Of a stretch of DNA of 64,000 bases, positions 47,241 to 58,435 are shown one piece after another. The translations under genes were made by a program, and so were the position numbers. The notes below the pieces were generated by a model. That model was not told the origin of the DNA. It made no database searches and saw nothing but the letters and a program-made list of their open reading frames with translations. Position 1 is the first letter of the stretch, and each line of letters begins with the position of its first letter. Source of the stretch: Stenopsyche tienmushanensis (taxonomy: Eukaryota > Arthropoda > Insecta > Trichoptera > Stenopsychidae); NCBI GenBank assembly GCA_008973525.1, contig WACJ01000006.1, forward strand, positions 868,001 through 932,000. The letters are read 5' to 3'.

Positions 47241-47478
47241 TTGGCATGCAAACACGCGATTATAATATCAATAAAAATGTGGATTCCGCTTCAAATAACA
47301 TCAATAATACAAACTGGAATTAGGGTCTTAACTATTCCCAACGATCTTATTATGTGGAATACCGGTTGGAATATAATATTATATTTCCAGCTAATGTAAA
47401 TTGAGTTTAATAAATATCAATATATTTTTATTGCATATACAGAGTGTTTTGCATATGGACCGACATTTTTTTTTTTTG
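47241..47478. other. AT-rich intergenic DNA
   Basis: Short AT-rich stretch between the island and a family B fragment; nothing was recognised. Confidence 0.5.
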
Positions 47479-47545
47479 GGCTTGGTTTTGCTGCGTTTCA
47501 TATATAGGCCCTAAGTATCAGGGTTGTCGAAATAATTTTTTGATC
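47479..47545 (+). repeat. Dispersed repeat family B, fragment
   Basis: TTTGCTGCGTTTCATATATA followed by GGCCCTAAGTATCAGGGTTG aligns with 37020-37085 (TTTGCTACATTTCACACATA, then GGCCCTATG...TCAGGGTTG). Only this 5' part is present. Confidence 0.6.
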
Positions 47546-48180
47546 GAAAGTTAATCGAAATAATTAACCATCAGGATCATACTCATTAATGGCGACACCA
47601 TTGTGTCATCCTTCAGATGAAATGTGTTTTTAGCCTTGATGCGGGAAGATGTCCTTCCCGCAGGCTTATAACTGTAACCTATTTTTTATATATAAAATGT
47701 AATACAATTAAGTCAAGTTTATATGATAGATTTTTTCCCAGGCCAGAAGTACGGCCCTGTACTGAATGCAGACACACAGCACGGAGTCCAGAATCATAAC
47801 GAGCCGTGATTTTAATGATAAATAAATTGGTAGCGATGCGTCGGTTCAGTGAGTCGAGTTTGATCGGATCAGCTCAGAGGTGCATCAAAGCGTCGGGTCT
47901 TTTATAATTTGATCTCGGATCAATAGAGCGCCGCCATGGGCATTATGTCCGCTTGGCGGCCCTGCCGACAACAAACAGAAGGCGATCACCTCACTTTATT
48001 CCAATTTATTTGTTTGGGTCTAACGATCGTCCCCGTAACCGTCCAAGTGTTCGTCTAGAATTAATTCCTCAAAGGGCTCCAACGGCTGGAATCTGGAACT
48101 CGAATTACATTTGCGGTTATCGACATATGAGATGCGTCCATCCACTTTTTGACGCCTCGTTTGCTAATTTTCCATAATAT
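47546..48180. other. Unique island
   Basis: The hairpin GCGGGAAG-ATGTC-CTTCCCGC lies at 47641-47661 and resembles one at 45790-45810. From 47811 the DNA is GC-richer and repeat-free (GATCGGATCAGCTC, GCCGCCATGGGC). A 74-codon open frame at 47953-48177 is unassigned. Confidence 0.35.
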
Positions 48181-48526
48181 TCAATTATCGAAAATTTAAA
48201 TATATTCTAGCTTTTCGCATTATTATAATTAAAATTTGTATTAATATTTCTTCTTCTTCTTAACACTCAGAAAGCCGGTGTATTCGGGCATGTAAAAGAC
48301 ATAATACCGCACATTTCTGGTGATTTGCTATTCCGTGCGACTTTCACAAATGCTTATACCAATTTTCTTATCAATGCTAATTTAATAAAATAAGAAGTAT
48401 TATAAAATTTAAAGTATATTGCACAAAAAATAAAAATAATTGCTTTAAAAATATAGCTATCAAATTGAAAAAATTATGATTTTTAAAAATATTTTTATCT
48501 GAAGCAATACAAATTAATATTTTATA
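48181..48526. other. AT-rich intergenic DNA
   Basis: Nothing was recognised. Confidence 0.5.
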
Positions 48527-48660
48527 TTAACCTTTTGAGCAGTACAGTCACGCATTTGCGATCGAATTCCAGTGAGAAATCAGAAAGAGCATTCTTACTT
48601 GGTGAGTTTGAAGAAAGAGAGACGGAGAGAGTGTTCTGCGTACATCGTATGATTGTATGA
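48527..48660 (-). mobile_element. Family 1 TTAA MITE, copy 11 (fragment)
   Basis: It begins TTAACCTTTTGAGCAGTA and continues with CGAATTCCAGTGAG and CAGAAAGAGCATTCTTAC, then a reduced GA-rich tract and ATCGTATGATTGTATGAT. It shares the ATTCCAGTGAG variant with copy 7. The rest of the element is lost. Confidence 0.7.
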
Positions 48661-49155
48661 TTTTTGATGACTTTGAAAAAGCTCACTACTTTGCTAGTAA
48701 ATAATATTATATTCAGTTGTAAAAGTATAGAAAAACTATGGACACACTGTGTAGAGTGCTAATAGATGGAGAAATTGGCCCTGTCCAACTTAATAATTAG
48801 CTTCGGTATCTAATTTTTTAGATAAAAACACCCTTTTAATCGAAAATATTACAAATTCTGATCTACCAAATAAATAATACATAGATCTAGTCAAAATTTT
48901 CCACTATCTGCATTTGAACTCGATTCGATGTTAGCTCTTATAATATATTATTTATGAAGTTTATGGGGAAAAACTTCATAAACTGTATTGTTCATTTCAA
49001 GGGGTTCTATTATTTATGGAATTAATATAATATTTTAAGCCAAAGAAATGGCTTAATATATATCAGGGAATTATTCACAATGAAGATAAGAACAATCAAC
49101 ATATTTGTTTGTACTAGTTTATTTTTCTACTTGTTATGGAAAATTGTTTAGTCTT
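48661..49155. other. AT-rich intergenic DNA
   Basis: Nothing was recognised. Confidence 0.5.
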
Positions 49156-49711
49156 TTAACCTGTTGAGGAGCGAGCAAATTTAAAATCGATGAAGTCGTT
49201 GATGTCATAATCGCTTTACGCTGATTACTTTCTGTCAGCTTCTAATCAGCGTAAGACAATCTTCAATTCGGGGCAGAGTCAATTGTAAATGAACACTTGA
49301 TAGTGAATACAAGACCACGTCATTTCTTTACATAAACAATGCACAAAAAATCGATTCATTTGCTCCTCCTTTAGAAAGAAATGATAATTGAACAAAGACT
49401 CATTCAACACGCAGCAAAGAACGGCAAGCAGTTAAATAAACAAACACTCTCGATAACACACAATATTCGGTAATTTCTTTGCGTAAACAAATAACACACT
49501 TGAAATCGAAATCATTATAAGTCGATAAATTCGGGCTTAACGATCTATACAATCATGCGATGCATGTGAGGAAGCTATCCGTCTCAGTCTCCCGAACTGC
49601 GCTAAGTTCTCTCTTTCTTTGTCTGTCTCCGAGCTTCAATGTGCAAGAGTGCTCTTTTTGGGATATGAGAATTCGGACATACATGTATGTCGATGCTCCC
49701 TGACAGCTTAA
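49156..49711 (+). mobile_element. Family 1 TTAA MITE, copy 12 (complete, 556 bp)
   Basis: Left end TTAACCTGTTGAGGAGCGAG; the right end finishes at TTAA 49708-49711. Internal order is complete, with TTACTTTCTGTCAGCT, TTTGCTCCTCCTTTAGAA, GCGTAAACAAATA and the CT-rich tract. Like copy 5 it carries GTTCGGACATACATGTATGTC-type sequence at the right end (here with TTCGGACATACATGTATGTC), so copies 5 and 12 form one subfamily. Confidence 0.9.
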
Positions 49712-51477
49712 ATCGCCCATATTCCCCATTATGATAACGGCGAAAGCGTTCTTCGATGCGTTTATCCAGAGGACTCACTGGGAGAGCATTCTGAAATAAA
49801 TCTGGGAAGTCATATTATCCACAATATCGATCGCATATGGACGGTATACACCAGAGTAGTCTCCAAATGTTTAAATCTTATCACTTATCACTGACTGTCA
49901 CAAGACACTCCCAATCGTCCATCAAAATAACGGATTGTTATATTGTTTGTATGATTTCATAAATTTATGAAAAATTTATTGTGTCACCAATTTTTTTGGA
50001 GTAATTTAGAATCGTTTTCATCGAGAAACAGTGCCACTTTGGGTGCAAATTGTGGTAGCTTTTTGTGTATATTTTTTGTTCTAAGCATACACATTTGTGA
50101 GAATATACCATTATGTGTTGAGCGTTGAAATTAAATGGCATATAAAATAGCAAAATTGTATTTTAAGTAGACACATTTGGCGAGATAGAGAGCGAGAGAG
50201 TGGAAGAGTGCTCTCTTTGTGTCGCTGATAAAAAGAAGTACCCGTTTGGAAAATGTCGTAATGACGAAATGCCTTCTTTAAAATACATGTTATTAGAGTG
50301 AGGAAGACGACGAAGAGCGTTTTGTAACAAAGGGATGTGTTTGTTGCACGCCATTCTTTTGTTTTTTACGTGGAAGTTGATAACAATGGAGGATGGATAA
50401 TGATATATTATTGAGAAGTGTTTTCAATGGCGCTCGGCAGAGAGAGCCCCATTACTTTCGTGTTTTATTTACGGCTTGATAAACGTGCCCTCTTATACTC
50501 CAACTTTGTACATACACATTACATCAAATATGGATGTACTCGAATTTCCACGATAAAAACTTTTGAGAAGCTATGAAAATGTGGTCCGATAGAATCGCGC
50601 CAGATACGCTTGTCGCGTACCTCTTTCTTGTACTTCAACACCTTCCAGCATCAACTATGCATAAGATGATATTTTACTTAAATATTTATTCATAAACCTA
50701 TTTCGAAATGTTTAATATATACAAATATTTCTACACTATTTGACGATAGCAATGTTTTCTGTTGGAGGCTAGACAGCTTCAATTTGCAGTCGAAGCTGCA
50801 CTCAAATCATACTTGTGTATTTTTTAAAGTCATAAACTCTGATGTAGCTTATTCTTTTTCTTGTATTATACGTTGATTGATCTTGTATTTTGATCCACAT
50901 ATCAAATATTCGAAACATTTCTAAAACAAGTTTATAAGGGAGTCATTGCAATGAACATTGAATAATGTTGATGATGACTTTGTATTGTCTCTCACAGCTT
51001 CATCCATCAAATAAATGTCACCTGACGATTATTGAATGCATACTGGAAAACTATGACTACATTTAGTTGAATACGTTATTCTAATCTACCCAACTGAATA
51101 TAAAGTAGATACAATGGTAATTTAAGGTATTAAAAATTGATTAAGCAAATTTGATATAAATGGTATCTGGAATGAACCAAAATTCTGACGATAACACAAA
51201 TGGAAAGAATTAAACTATTTGCATCGAAAAATATATATTACACATCTTGAATGACGATTTTTCCATTGAAAGAAGTAATACAAATTAGTAGAGAAGTCAC
51301 AATGTATAAGGATATTGCAACAAACTCAAGATGCTGCAAATTTTTGAACTTTTCGTATCAGGTCTAAGCTTCGGCATTTTGAAGAAACCTTAGAATCGTG
51401 TTATACACAAGTTATCAATATTTTTATTAAACAATAAATTTACCTAAAAAAGGGGGTTTCTTTAGGTGTTTCATATA
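49712..51477. other. Intergenic DNA with a unique island
   Basis: 49735-49800 matches 10900-10975 and gives the minus-strand peptide pattern PLDKRIEERF. Positions 50160-50640 are repeat-poor and GC-richer, starting with a GA-rich stretch (GATAGAGAGCGAGAGAG). No gene was recognised. The rest is AT-rich. Confidence 0.4.
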
Positions 51478-51982
51478 TAGCGGAACCACGGCTTACGAGT
51501 GTTCCTGGTTACGAGTTTTTCGGGTTACGAGCCAAGATTTGTCAATATTTTTGTCTCAGTTTTGAGCAAAATTTCGGGTTACGAATCGCATGAGCGAGTT
51601 TCTTGGTAAGTTACCAGGCAGGTTTGTGTGAATACGAGTGACGACAAGAAGATAAAGCTTCTTCTTGTTTACTCTTGGAAGAATCCGCTAACATTCAAAA
51701 GGTGTAAAGTGCGAAAGGACAGACTGCCTGTTATGTGGAAGTGTCAGCGGTCTGAAAGGCGGACTAGTTGGGCACTCAAACCTTGTGGCCACTCCCTCAT
51801 CTTTTAGGGCATTTAGGGATTTTTGTGTAAGTTATGGGAAGAAATGCATGCCCGGAGCTTTCTACGATCACCATGTTCACGAAAATCTCCCCAGAGGCTA
51901 ATTTACATTGGTGGCTCGCACTAAATGTATCGCACGGAATGAGTTTAACCCGTAACCCGAGGTTCCAATGTACTATATAATC
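51478..51982. mobile_element. pogo/Tigger-like non-autonomous element carrying an R1 fragment
   Basis: The left end reads TAGCGGAACCACGGCTTACG followed by GGTTACGAG and CGGGTTACGA; the reverse complement of the right end reads TGGAACCTCGGGTTACGGGT. These are inverted GGAACCTCGG-TTACG ends of pogo/Tigger type. The interior carries a fragment of an R1-like ORF2 (51701-51901). No transposase was identified. Confidence 0.55.
51701..51901 (+). pseudogene. R1-like ORF2 C-terminal fragment
   Basis: The frame from 51701 reads CERTDCLLCG, then GLVGHSNLVATPSSFRAF, RDFCVSYGKKCMPGAFYDHH and a stop at 51899-51901. Step by step this matches the end of the R1-like ORF at 19-21 kb (SEREELLCRV, GPVGHKDLVARPGAFSAF, NAFCTSFGAKGAPGEYYEAH). 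It is about 66 residues long, with stops upstream. It derives from a related but not identical element. A second frame with LPVMWK was considered and rejected. Confidence 0.75.
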
Positions 51983-52639
51983 TGCAACTTCAAATGTAAT
52001 CAGCTTTATTATATGATAGGTGTCAAACTCTAGTTAGAAGATCTGCCTTTCTAAACATTGCCATCTAGGATGCTTCTATATCTTAATAATAAACATAATA
52101 TTTGTGATTTATTTAAGAAGACTTTTATCAATGATTTGGAACAATGACTAGTCATGAGAATACAAGGACTTGTTTAGGTCACATTTTGTTCGCATTTTAT
52201 GCGAAAACATAGTGATCAGATATTATTAAAAAATATTGTTATCTTGAACATGCGAACAATTTGTTTGCAAATTAGACATTTCAATAAGATTTAGTATCGT
52301 TGCTTAGAGCCCATGAAAATTAAAATTATCTATAGTTTTTTGCTTCACAGTCAATGGTGGTTATAATGAAATCATAAAACGGCTCACATGTTTCATAGAA
52401 AATATACGCTTTTAAATTTTATTGGAAAATTTTAAATAATAGCATTATGAACTGGAGGAAATTTGGTACAATATTGTGAGTTAAGAGTATTAATACTCTA
52501 TTAGATCAACCTAGCTATTAGGTTTCTATATATTATATATATGCATTAGATTTGTACAATATTAATATACAAAGAAGCATTCGGAAGCAGTTCTTTAGCA
52601 ATGCTATTTCAATGAAATGAAACATACTAACCGCATTTG
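51983..52639. other. AT-rich intergenic DNA
   Basis: Nothing was recognised. Confidence 0.5.
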
Positions 52640-53240
52640 AATGGTTCGTATTCATAACGCAAAATAAAAGTGGTCATTATCCATAACGACCCCTGACATT
52701 CTTTATTGGAGTCCGCATTATTATAGCTGTTACCAATTGCAGAATCGTTGCGGCACTTCGCAGAAACGTCAAAATACACTTGCGGAATTCATTTTAAGAG
52801 GTACTGAAGATTACCACGATACTTGCAACTCCCACAGGCCGCGACGCAAATATGACGTTAAATGCGAAATTATTGCCTTATTATATATTGTAATGAGGAT
52901 CCTCGGTGGTCAGTTAGCATGTTTATACGCGTTTTGTAAGTGAATATGACGGCCAGTTATTCGGTTCTTCGTTTTATTGCCGGCTCGGATATCGGCTCGA
53001 GAAACCCATTGAATTGTTGATGTGTTAACAATGTACTTTTATTGCATAACAAGGCGAATTAAGGATTCACCAGTGGTCGGGATGCCCATTCCTTGCAACG
53101 ACCATATGCTCCTCGAGAGGAGAGGTCTTATTATTAAGCGTGATAAATTAGGTTCTTTCAGTGAGTTAATAAGCCTCGTTGATGTCATTATGCATATGGT
53201 TAGAGTAAAAGTTATATAGTTTCGTCAGCTATTGTGCAGA
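52640..53240. other. Unique island, possible regulatory DNA
   Basis: Repeat-free and GC-richer. Two plus-strand open frames of 65-68 codons (52737-52943, 53022-53219) have no family features. Confidence 0.35.
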
Positions 53241-53799
53241 CGTATTTATCTCAATGTGTGTACAATTCGGCTTTTATACGATAAATGCCTTTCAAAAAAA
53301 GAGTACTCACATACATAAAGCTGTCTCAAAAATACCTTCTGATTAATGCAAAATGTAAAATTTAGTACACATTTTTGCATGTATCTTGCTTGTATACATA
53401 TGTATTAGAAGGATCAAAGAGAAGGTCAAAATACAATAAATGCGTGTCTCCTGAACCGTGTCTCGATACAGATTAATTGTAGAAGGATAAGTCTCAAAAT
53501 TTTCATTCCTTTTTGGTTTTCTTAAATATATAATTGTATTTGACATAACCGACGATTTATAAGGGTTTTTTTATATTATGAAATATTATTGCAGCCGTTT
53601 CAATTAAGTATAAAAACAGAATATCGTAATATATTATAATTTTAATGGCATAACAAATTTATATGATAATTAGAATGAATTAGCTCATATCAAGTTGGAG
53701 GACAGAGAAGAATGATTTAATGAGACACTTGTTTGACATTTGCAAATGTCTCAGCTGATTAGCCTCATGACTTTATTGAATAATTTATTTGCGTCTATT
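53241..53799. other. AT-rich intergenic DNA
   Basis: Nothing was recognised apart from the palindrome at 53735-53750. Confidence 0.5.
53735..53750. repeat. Perfect 16-bp palindrome
   Basis: GACATTTGCAAATGTC reads identically on both strands. It shares its 12-base core CATTTGCAAATG with the 28-bp palindrome at 12125-12152. Confidence 0.75.
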
Positions 53800-54720
53800 T
53801 ACACAGTGGCTCTCAAATATATATGATTAAAAATGTTTTGATGGAAATCGAAAATAGAGGCATTCCAAAGGTTATGATTATTCTGCCACAATGGCGCAAT
53901 AATACCCCACATTTGACGGATAAAACTTCATTGTGCCGTCATTATGAAACCCATTTATTATTGCATGTGGCGCTCGCATTGTGGTTTCAACATATGGGTC
54001 GGTTTGAACCTCTTTTGGAACGACATACGATGCATTATAAATGCGATCCGAACAAAAATATGGACCCAATTGTTGGGTTGTAAGCAAACAGCCTACCAGT
54101 TGATGAAACATTGCCGTTGAATCGACATGCGACTACAATTAAGCCGAAAAATTCCGAATCCACCTGACCGAATACATCCGACACTCTTTGAAATATTTGT
54201 ATCAACCGAGGAATGCATCAAATTGATTGACAAGCTCTGGTCTAAACGACGTTGTATTTGAAACGTTTGAAAGATGGACAAATATTTATCGCACGGAATT
54301 CTTTAAACAAAAATACCATCAATCTGTGCGACCGATTTATAAACAATGTCGAATTATTTTAATATCGAATCAACCGCAATTTCTTCGGCAGCATTGCAAG
54401 AAAGTCGTTAATTTACACGAATCGCCTGCGAACGTGAACATTGTAATTTTATGACTTTCGAGGAAATTTTCAACCGCCCCGAGGATATTTATTGAAGAAT
54501 TTGTAATTGTTATTGAAACGAGATAACTTTTATTGCGGCGATTGCTCGAAACTCGATCCTCGAGAATGTCTGTTACCATAATGTCATGGTAAAATGTATT
54601 TTTTTGTAGAACAAATGAGCACATTCATATGCAACAATTGTGGGGCTTTAAAGTAAAAACGGGTAAAATATGAGAATAAGACGACCACGACTTTATCAAT
54701 TCGCGAAGGCGTTCACATGA
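53800..54720. other. Unique island, possible regulatory DNA
   Basis: Repeat-free, GC-richer stretch with open frames of 62-86 codons on both strands (53823-54624), none recognisable. The equal openness of both strands argues against a single gene. Confidence 0.35.
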
Positions 54721-55019
54721 AGAAATTGCATCGATTTATTTTGCGTATTGCTTAAAATATATACATATTGAATATGCTTTCAAAAAAATTATGTAAAAAA
54801 AAATTAAATTATAATTCTAGCAGATGATTTACTTGTTTGGAAGATGTTAATAAGAATTTGTTAATATTGAAAAAATGTAGTTATATAAGAAATAAGTTAA
54901 AATGAATGACAATCAGTATTAATAATCATGTTCAATATTTTACTGCATAAAAATATATTTACATGAAATATTAAAAATTAAATTGGTCTAAGAAAAGATC
55001 TTTTTTAACCTTTCTTTTA
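54721..55019. other. AT-rich intergenic DNA
   Basis: Nothing was recognised. Confidence 0.5.
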
Positions 55020-55330
55020 GATATACTAATCTCGTGATGCAAAAAGGATTTTTTACGATAATGGTAAATATGCAGATCAGTGTAAGAAATATGATAAATT
55101 ATTTTATGGAGCGAAAAGATTAAAATTTATTTAGGAAACATAAAGAAAAACGTGATATCTTGTACAAATCCCATGAAAAAAATCTAGGTCTGACCAAACC
55201 TATTTTATTGGCTCTAGGTACATTTTTTTTCTCGAAACACAAGGACCCCGATTTTTTAAAAAAATGTATATTTCTCTAAAACTCTTAAAAGTTTTGAATA
55301 GTGGCTATGAAATGTCTGAAAGAAAATCTT
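55020..55330 (+). repeat. Dispersed repeat family E, copy 2
   Basis: It aligns with 42029-42340, including ATGCAGATCAGTGTAAGAAA, TTATTTTATGGAGCGAAAAG, TAGGTCTGACCAAACCTA and ACACAAGGACCCCGATTTTT. A 121-codon open frame (55264-55629) begins in this repeat and resembles nothing. Confidence 0.7.
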
Positions 55331-55625
55331 TATATATTTATAGTTTTGGGAAATTACAAGAAAGAAGGATCTGTATTTTGGACATAATCTCTTCATCGCA
55401 TGGCTACGCTTTGGGTTATCTACCATCCCGAATTGCCCGGGATTTCCAGAAATTAAAGTTGCTGTCCAAAATCCCGGTTGAATGTCAAACTGTTCCGGAA
55501 TTTCAGAGAAAGATATCGATATATTGTATCATCTACAAAATCATTATTTTTATTGCACATGATTCCTTGTCTATTTTTGAACTTCCATCCAATGTTTATT
55601 CTTCTAGTAAAAATATGTATCTTAA
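55331..55625. other. Intergenic DNA
   Basis: Contains a CCCGAATTGCCCGGGATTTCC patch near 55428-55450, similar in style to 22015-22045. Nothing else was recognised. Confidence 0.45.
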
Positions 55626-56800
55626 ATAATATTTTTAGGCTTTTTAGTTTTCATATAAGTTATTGTTGAGAAACCAAGCTCAAACAAATATGATGTCGAA
55701 AACTGTAACAAAATTTTCAGTGCCTTCGTGTGAAGAACTCAATATTCCTCTTGGACAGAAATCCAAAAGTCTTCCATGGCCATTTCGGAAAATTTAATTT
55801 TTAGAGTACGATTAGTAGAAAATGAGACTAATTTTTCTTCTTCGACATATGAAAATTCACAATTAGATGTATCAATCTTAGCAAATGGATTTCGTATCCA
55901 GTCATAATTTTCTATATTTAAGGAAGGAAAATAATGTGACTCTTATCTTTCAATACAGTTAAATATTCCATTATTGCGGAAAAAAATCCCTCGGGAATAT
56001 TCTCGTTAAGTGAAAGAAACATATCTACTTTTTTAATTATTCGATTTTTCCAAAGAGTTATTTTTTCCCGAAATCCTGTCATTTTGTCGATGGATGTCAA
56101 AAAAATTTCGTTTTTTCCTTGAATTTTTGTGTTAACTTTATTTCAGTAATTAAAAATATCTGCTAAATATGCCATTTTAGCACACCAATCATTATTCTGA
56201 AATGTTTTACAAAGTCATCCATACCTTCATTTCGAAAAAAGATTGACAATTCATTCTTAATTTCTATGAATCGACATAAAACTTTAGCCCTAAATAACCG
56301 CCTGACTTCAGTATGAAAAAGCAAACACTCGTACTTAGCTTCCATTGAAATGCAAAGATTTTTAAACAGGCGTGTTTTTAAAGGTCTTGATTTTTATGCA
56401 ATTCACCATATTTACGACTTGATCTAGTACAGGTTTTAGTGTTGTTGGTAATGTTTTGGAAACTAAAGATTCTCTATGCAAAAAACAGTGCGTAGTTATA
56501 ATATTAGGGTTTCTTGTCTTTGAAAGGGTATAAATCCTTTGATTAAGCCTACCATTGAAGGAGCCTGTATAAATTTCTACACATAACTCCCATAATGTTT
56601 TAAATTGTTCTAAATATGAAGAAATAGAATCAAAAACATCTTATCCTGTCATATGCTTAGTAAGTTCTTCACAGCATAGATATTGATTAACTCTTTCGTT
56701 GACTTTCATAATTTCATCAACGACTTTTTCGGTTTTCACTATTTTGCAGAATTTTCCATTTTGACTATTTTTTTCGCTGTGCACCGGTTGAGAATCACTG
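55626..56800 (-). pseudogene. hAT transposase relic (ZBED/SCAND3-like) with right terminus
   Basis: On the minus strand, reading down from 56790, the words are LWELCVEIYTGSFNGRL, NPNIITTHCFLHRESL, VSKTLPTTLKPVLDQVV, then YECLLFHTEVRRLFRAKVLC, LADIFNYWNKVNTKIQGKN, DKMTGFREKITLWKNRI and the C-terminal dimerisation region EDFWISVQEEY, LKILLQFSTSYLFELGFS and MKTKKPK. This order is that of hAT transposases related to vertebrate ZBED/SCAND3 proteins. Frameshifts and stops separate the blocks, and the N-terminal BED-finger part is deleted. At 56779-56800 the sequence GTGCACCGGTTGAGAATCAC ends in TG, giving CAGTGATTCTCAACCGGTG inverted, a hAT terminal repeat. The left end was not found. Confidence 0.85.
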
Positions 56801-58435
56801 CACTAGAAAGAGGTCTAACTTCTACAACAATATAAAAAAGGGTGTTTAAATTACAAATATGACATCAAATTATCATAAATAATCGTGTTTTAGACTTTTT
56901 TGGTAGTTTTTTAATAGTTTATTCAATTTGAGTTACACAATTCAATCGTTTATAGAATAAGAAATGACAGTTAATTAATGCATGTGCAAAGTAAGTACAA
57001 AATAATTGTACATAAGTGCTTCCAATGTTCACGTAATTGAAAAACTATGTTGTATGAAAAAGTATGTCTCTTACCAGTTTAACCCTTCATGCCAGCACCT
57101 GCTCGAAGTCCACGTAAAATTTTAATGCAAAAGTTTCGCCATAATGTACGATCGTATGAAAAAATCCAATAAATATTCTAGAACGTTTCACTTCAGCGTT
57201 TGTTAATAAGCTTATTCAATATGAATATTGCAAACGCATTATAAAAACATGTTGATATCGTTAATAATTGACTGAACGACACGAACGTGTCAAGGAATGA
57301 TTAAATAATGGTAAAGGCCGCCAAAGTGGCAGGCAATTTTTGTTCCATCTTGTATAATAGAGTTTCATATTCGACGCTGTGAATTAATATGTAACAAGGA
57401 ACGTTTTAATGGCACGAAATAGTCTAGTAAAAGACGTTAATTTACAGCAATGTAACGAATAAATAATTCAACATCGTAATTTGTATGTCGTTACCGCAAC
57501 CTAAATGCGCAACAAAATGAATTATTTCGTATAGAAATTGGAGTTGTTTCGTAGGACGACCGCGCCTTGGAATATATTTGTGTTTTTAATTATTTCTAAT
57601 CGACATTTTAAAACTTGGAATAGGATCTTGGTGGGTTATCGATGTTTAATGAATAACACCCAAAATGGTTACAGAGCAAGGACTGATTAAACAGCTTATA
57701 GTCAGCTTACATCCACTTTGATTAATAACAAAAGCCAAAAAAAGTAATAACATCGTTTTTATTATATGCAAAACAATAAATTGACAATAACAATGATTGA
57801 CTGTGTGTTTTGTGATGGATGAATCTGAATTATATAAGTGTTGTGTACGAATTAATCATATTGAATTAATACATATAATATGTATCTAAAAGTACTATTT
57901 GAAAATGAAAATCTTTATGACTTCTTATCAATATAACAAATAATTTAATATTCGTGATAATGTGACAGTATGAAAATCAGCGACAAAAATGTTGCATCCA
58001 TTTCTACAAAGCTAATTTTTGTTACATTCAGTGAATTTTTTTAAACATTTTTTTATGTAAACAGTATTAAATATAGAATATTGATATTTGATATGTTGAC
58101 TAGGCGATCTTTATTGAATATAAAAATATTTTTTAAAGTTTGACAAATTATAGTCGTAGGAGTGGAAGTAGCCACGTATGTTGATAGACGTGCGATGACA
58201 TTCTTCACCATGGAAGTCCTAAGTCCTGGACAGGTGATTTGCAGCAAAAATTTTTTTTTTACTTTGTATAATATTGTGTATAGTATGGACTATAATTAAA
58301 AAGAAATATAAAAAAATAAAAAAAGTAGTGAGCGATCGAAGAAAAATATGTGTTTTTACCAACTTTTTTGTAGTTTTTTGTTCATTGAAAAAAAATGTTA
58401 AATATTTTTGAATAATTTAATAATTTATAAGATGA
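56801..58435. other. Intergenic DNA with a unique island
   Basis: Directly after the hAT terminus comes CACTAGAA, possibly one copy of the 8-bp target duplication. Positions 57080-57560 are repeat-free and slightly GC-richer. No gene was recognised. Confidence 0.45.

Noticed and set aside
51680..51760. Tigger transposase reading with KDRLPVMWK
   Set aside because: The next frame matches the R1 ORF2 end along more than 50 residues, so the LPVMWK resemblance is most likely chance.
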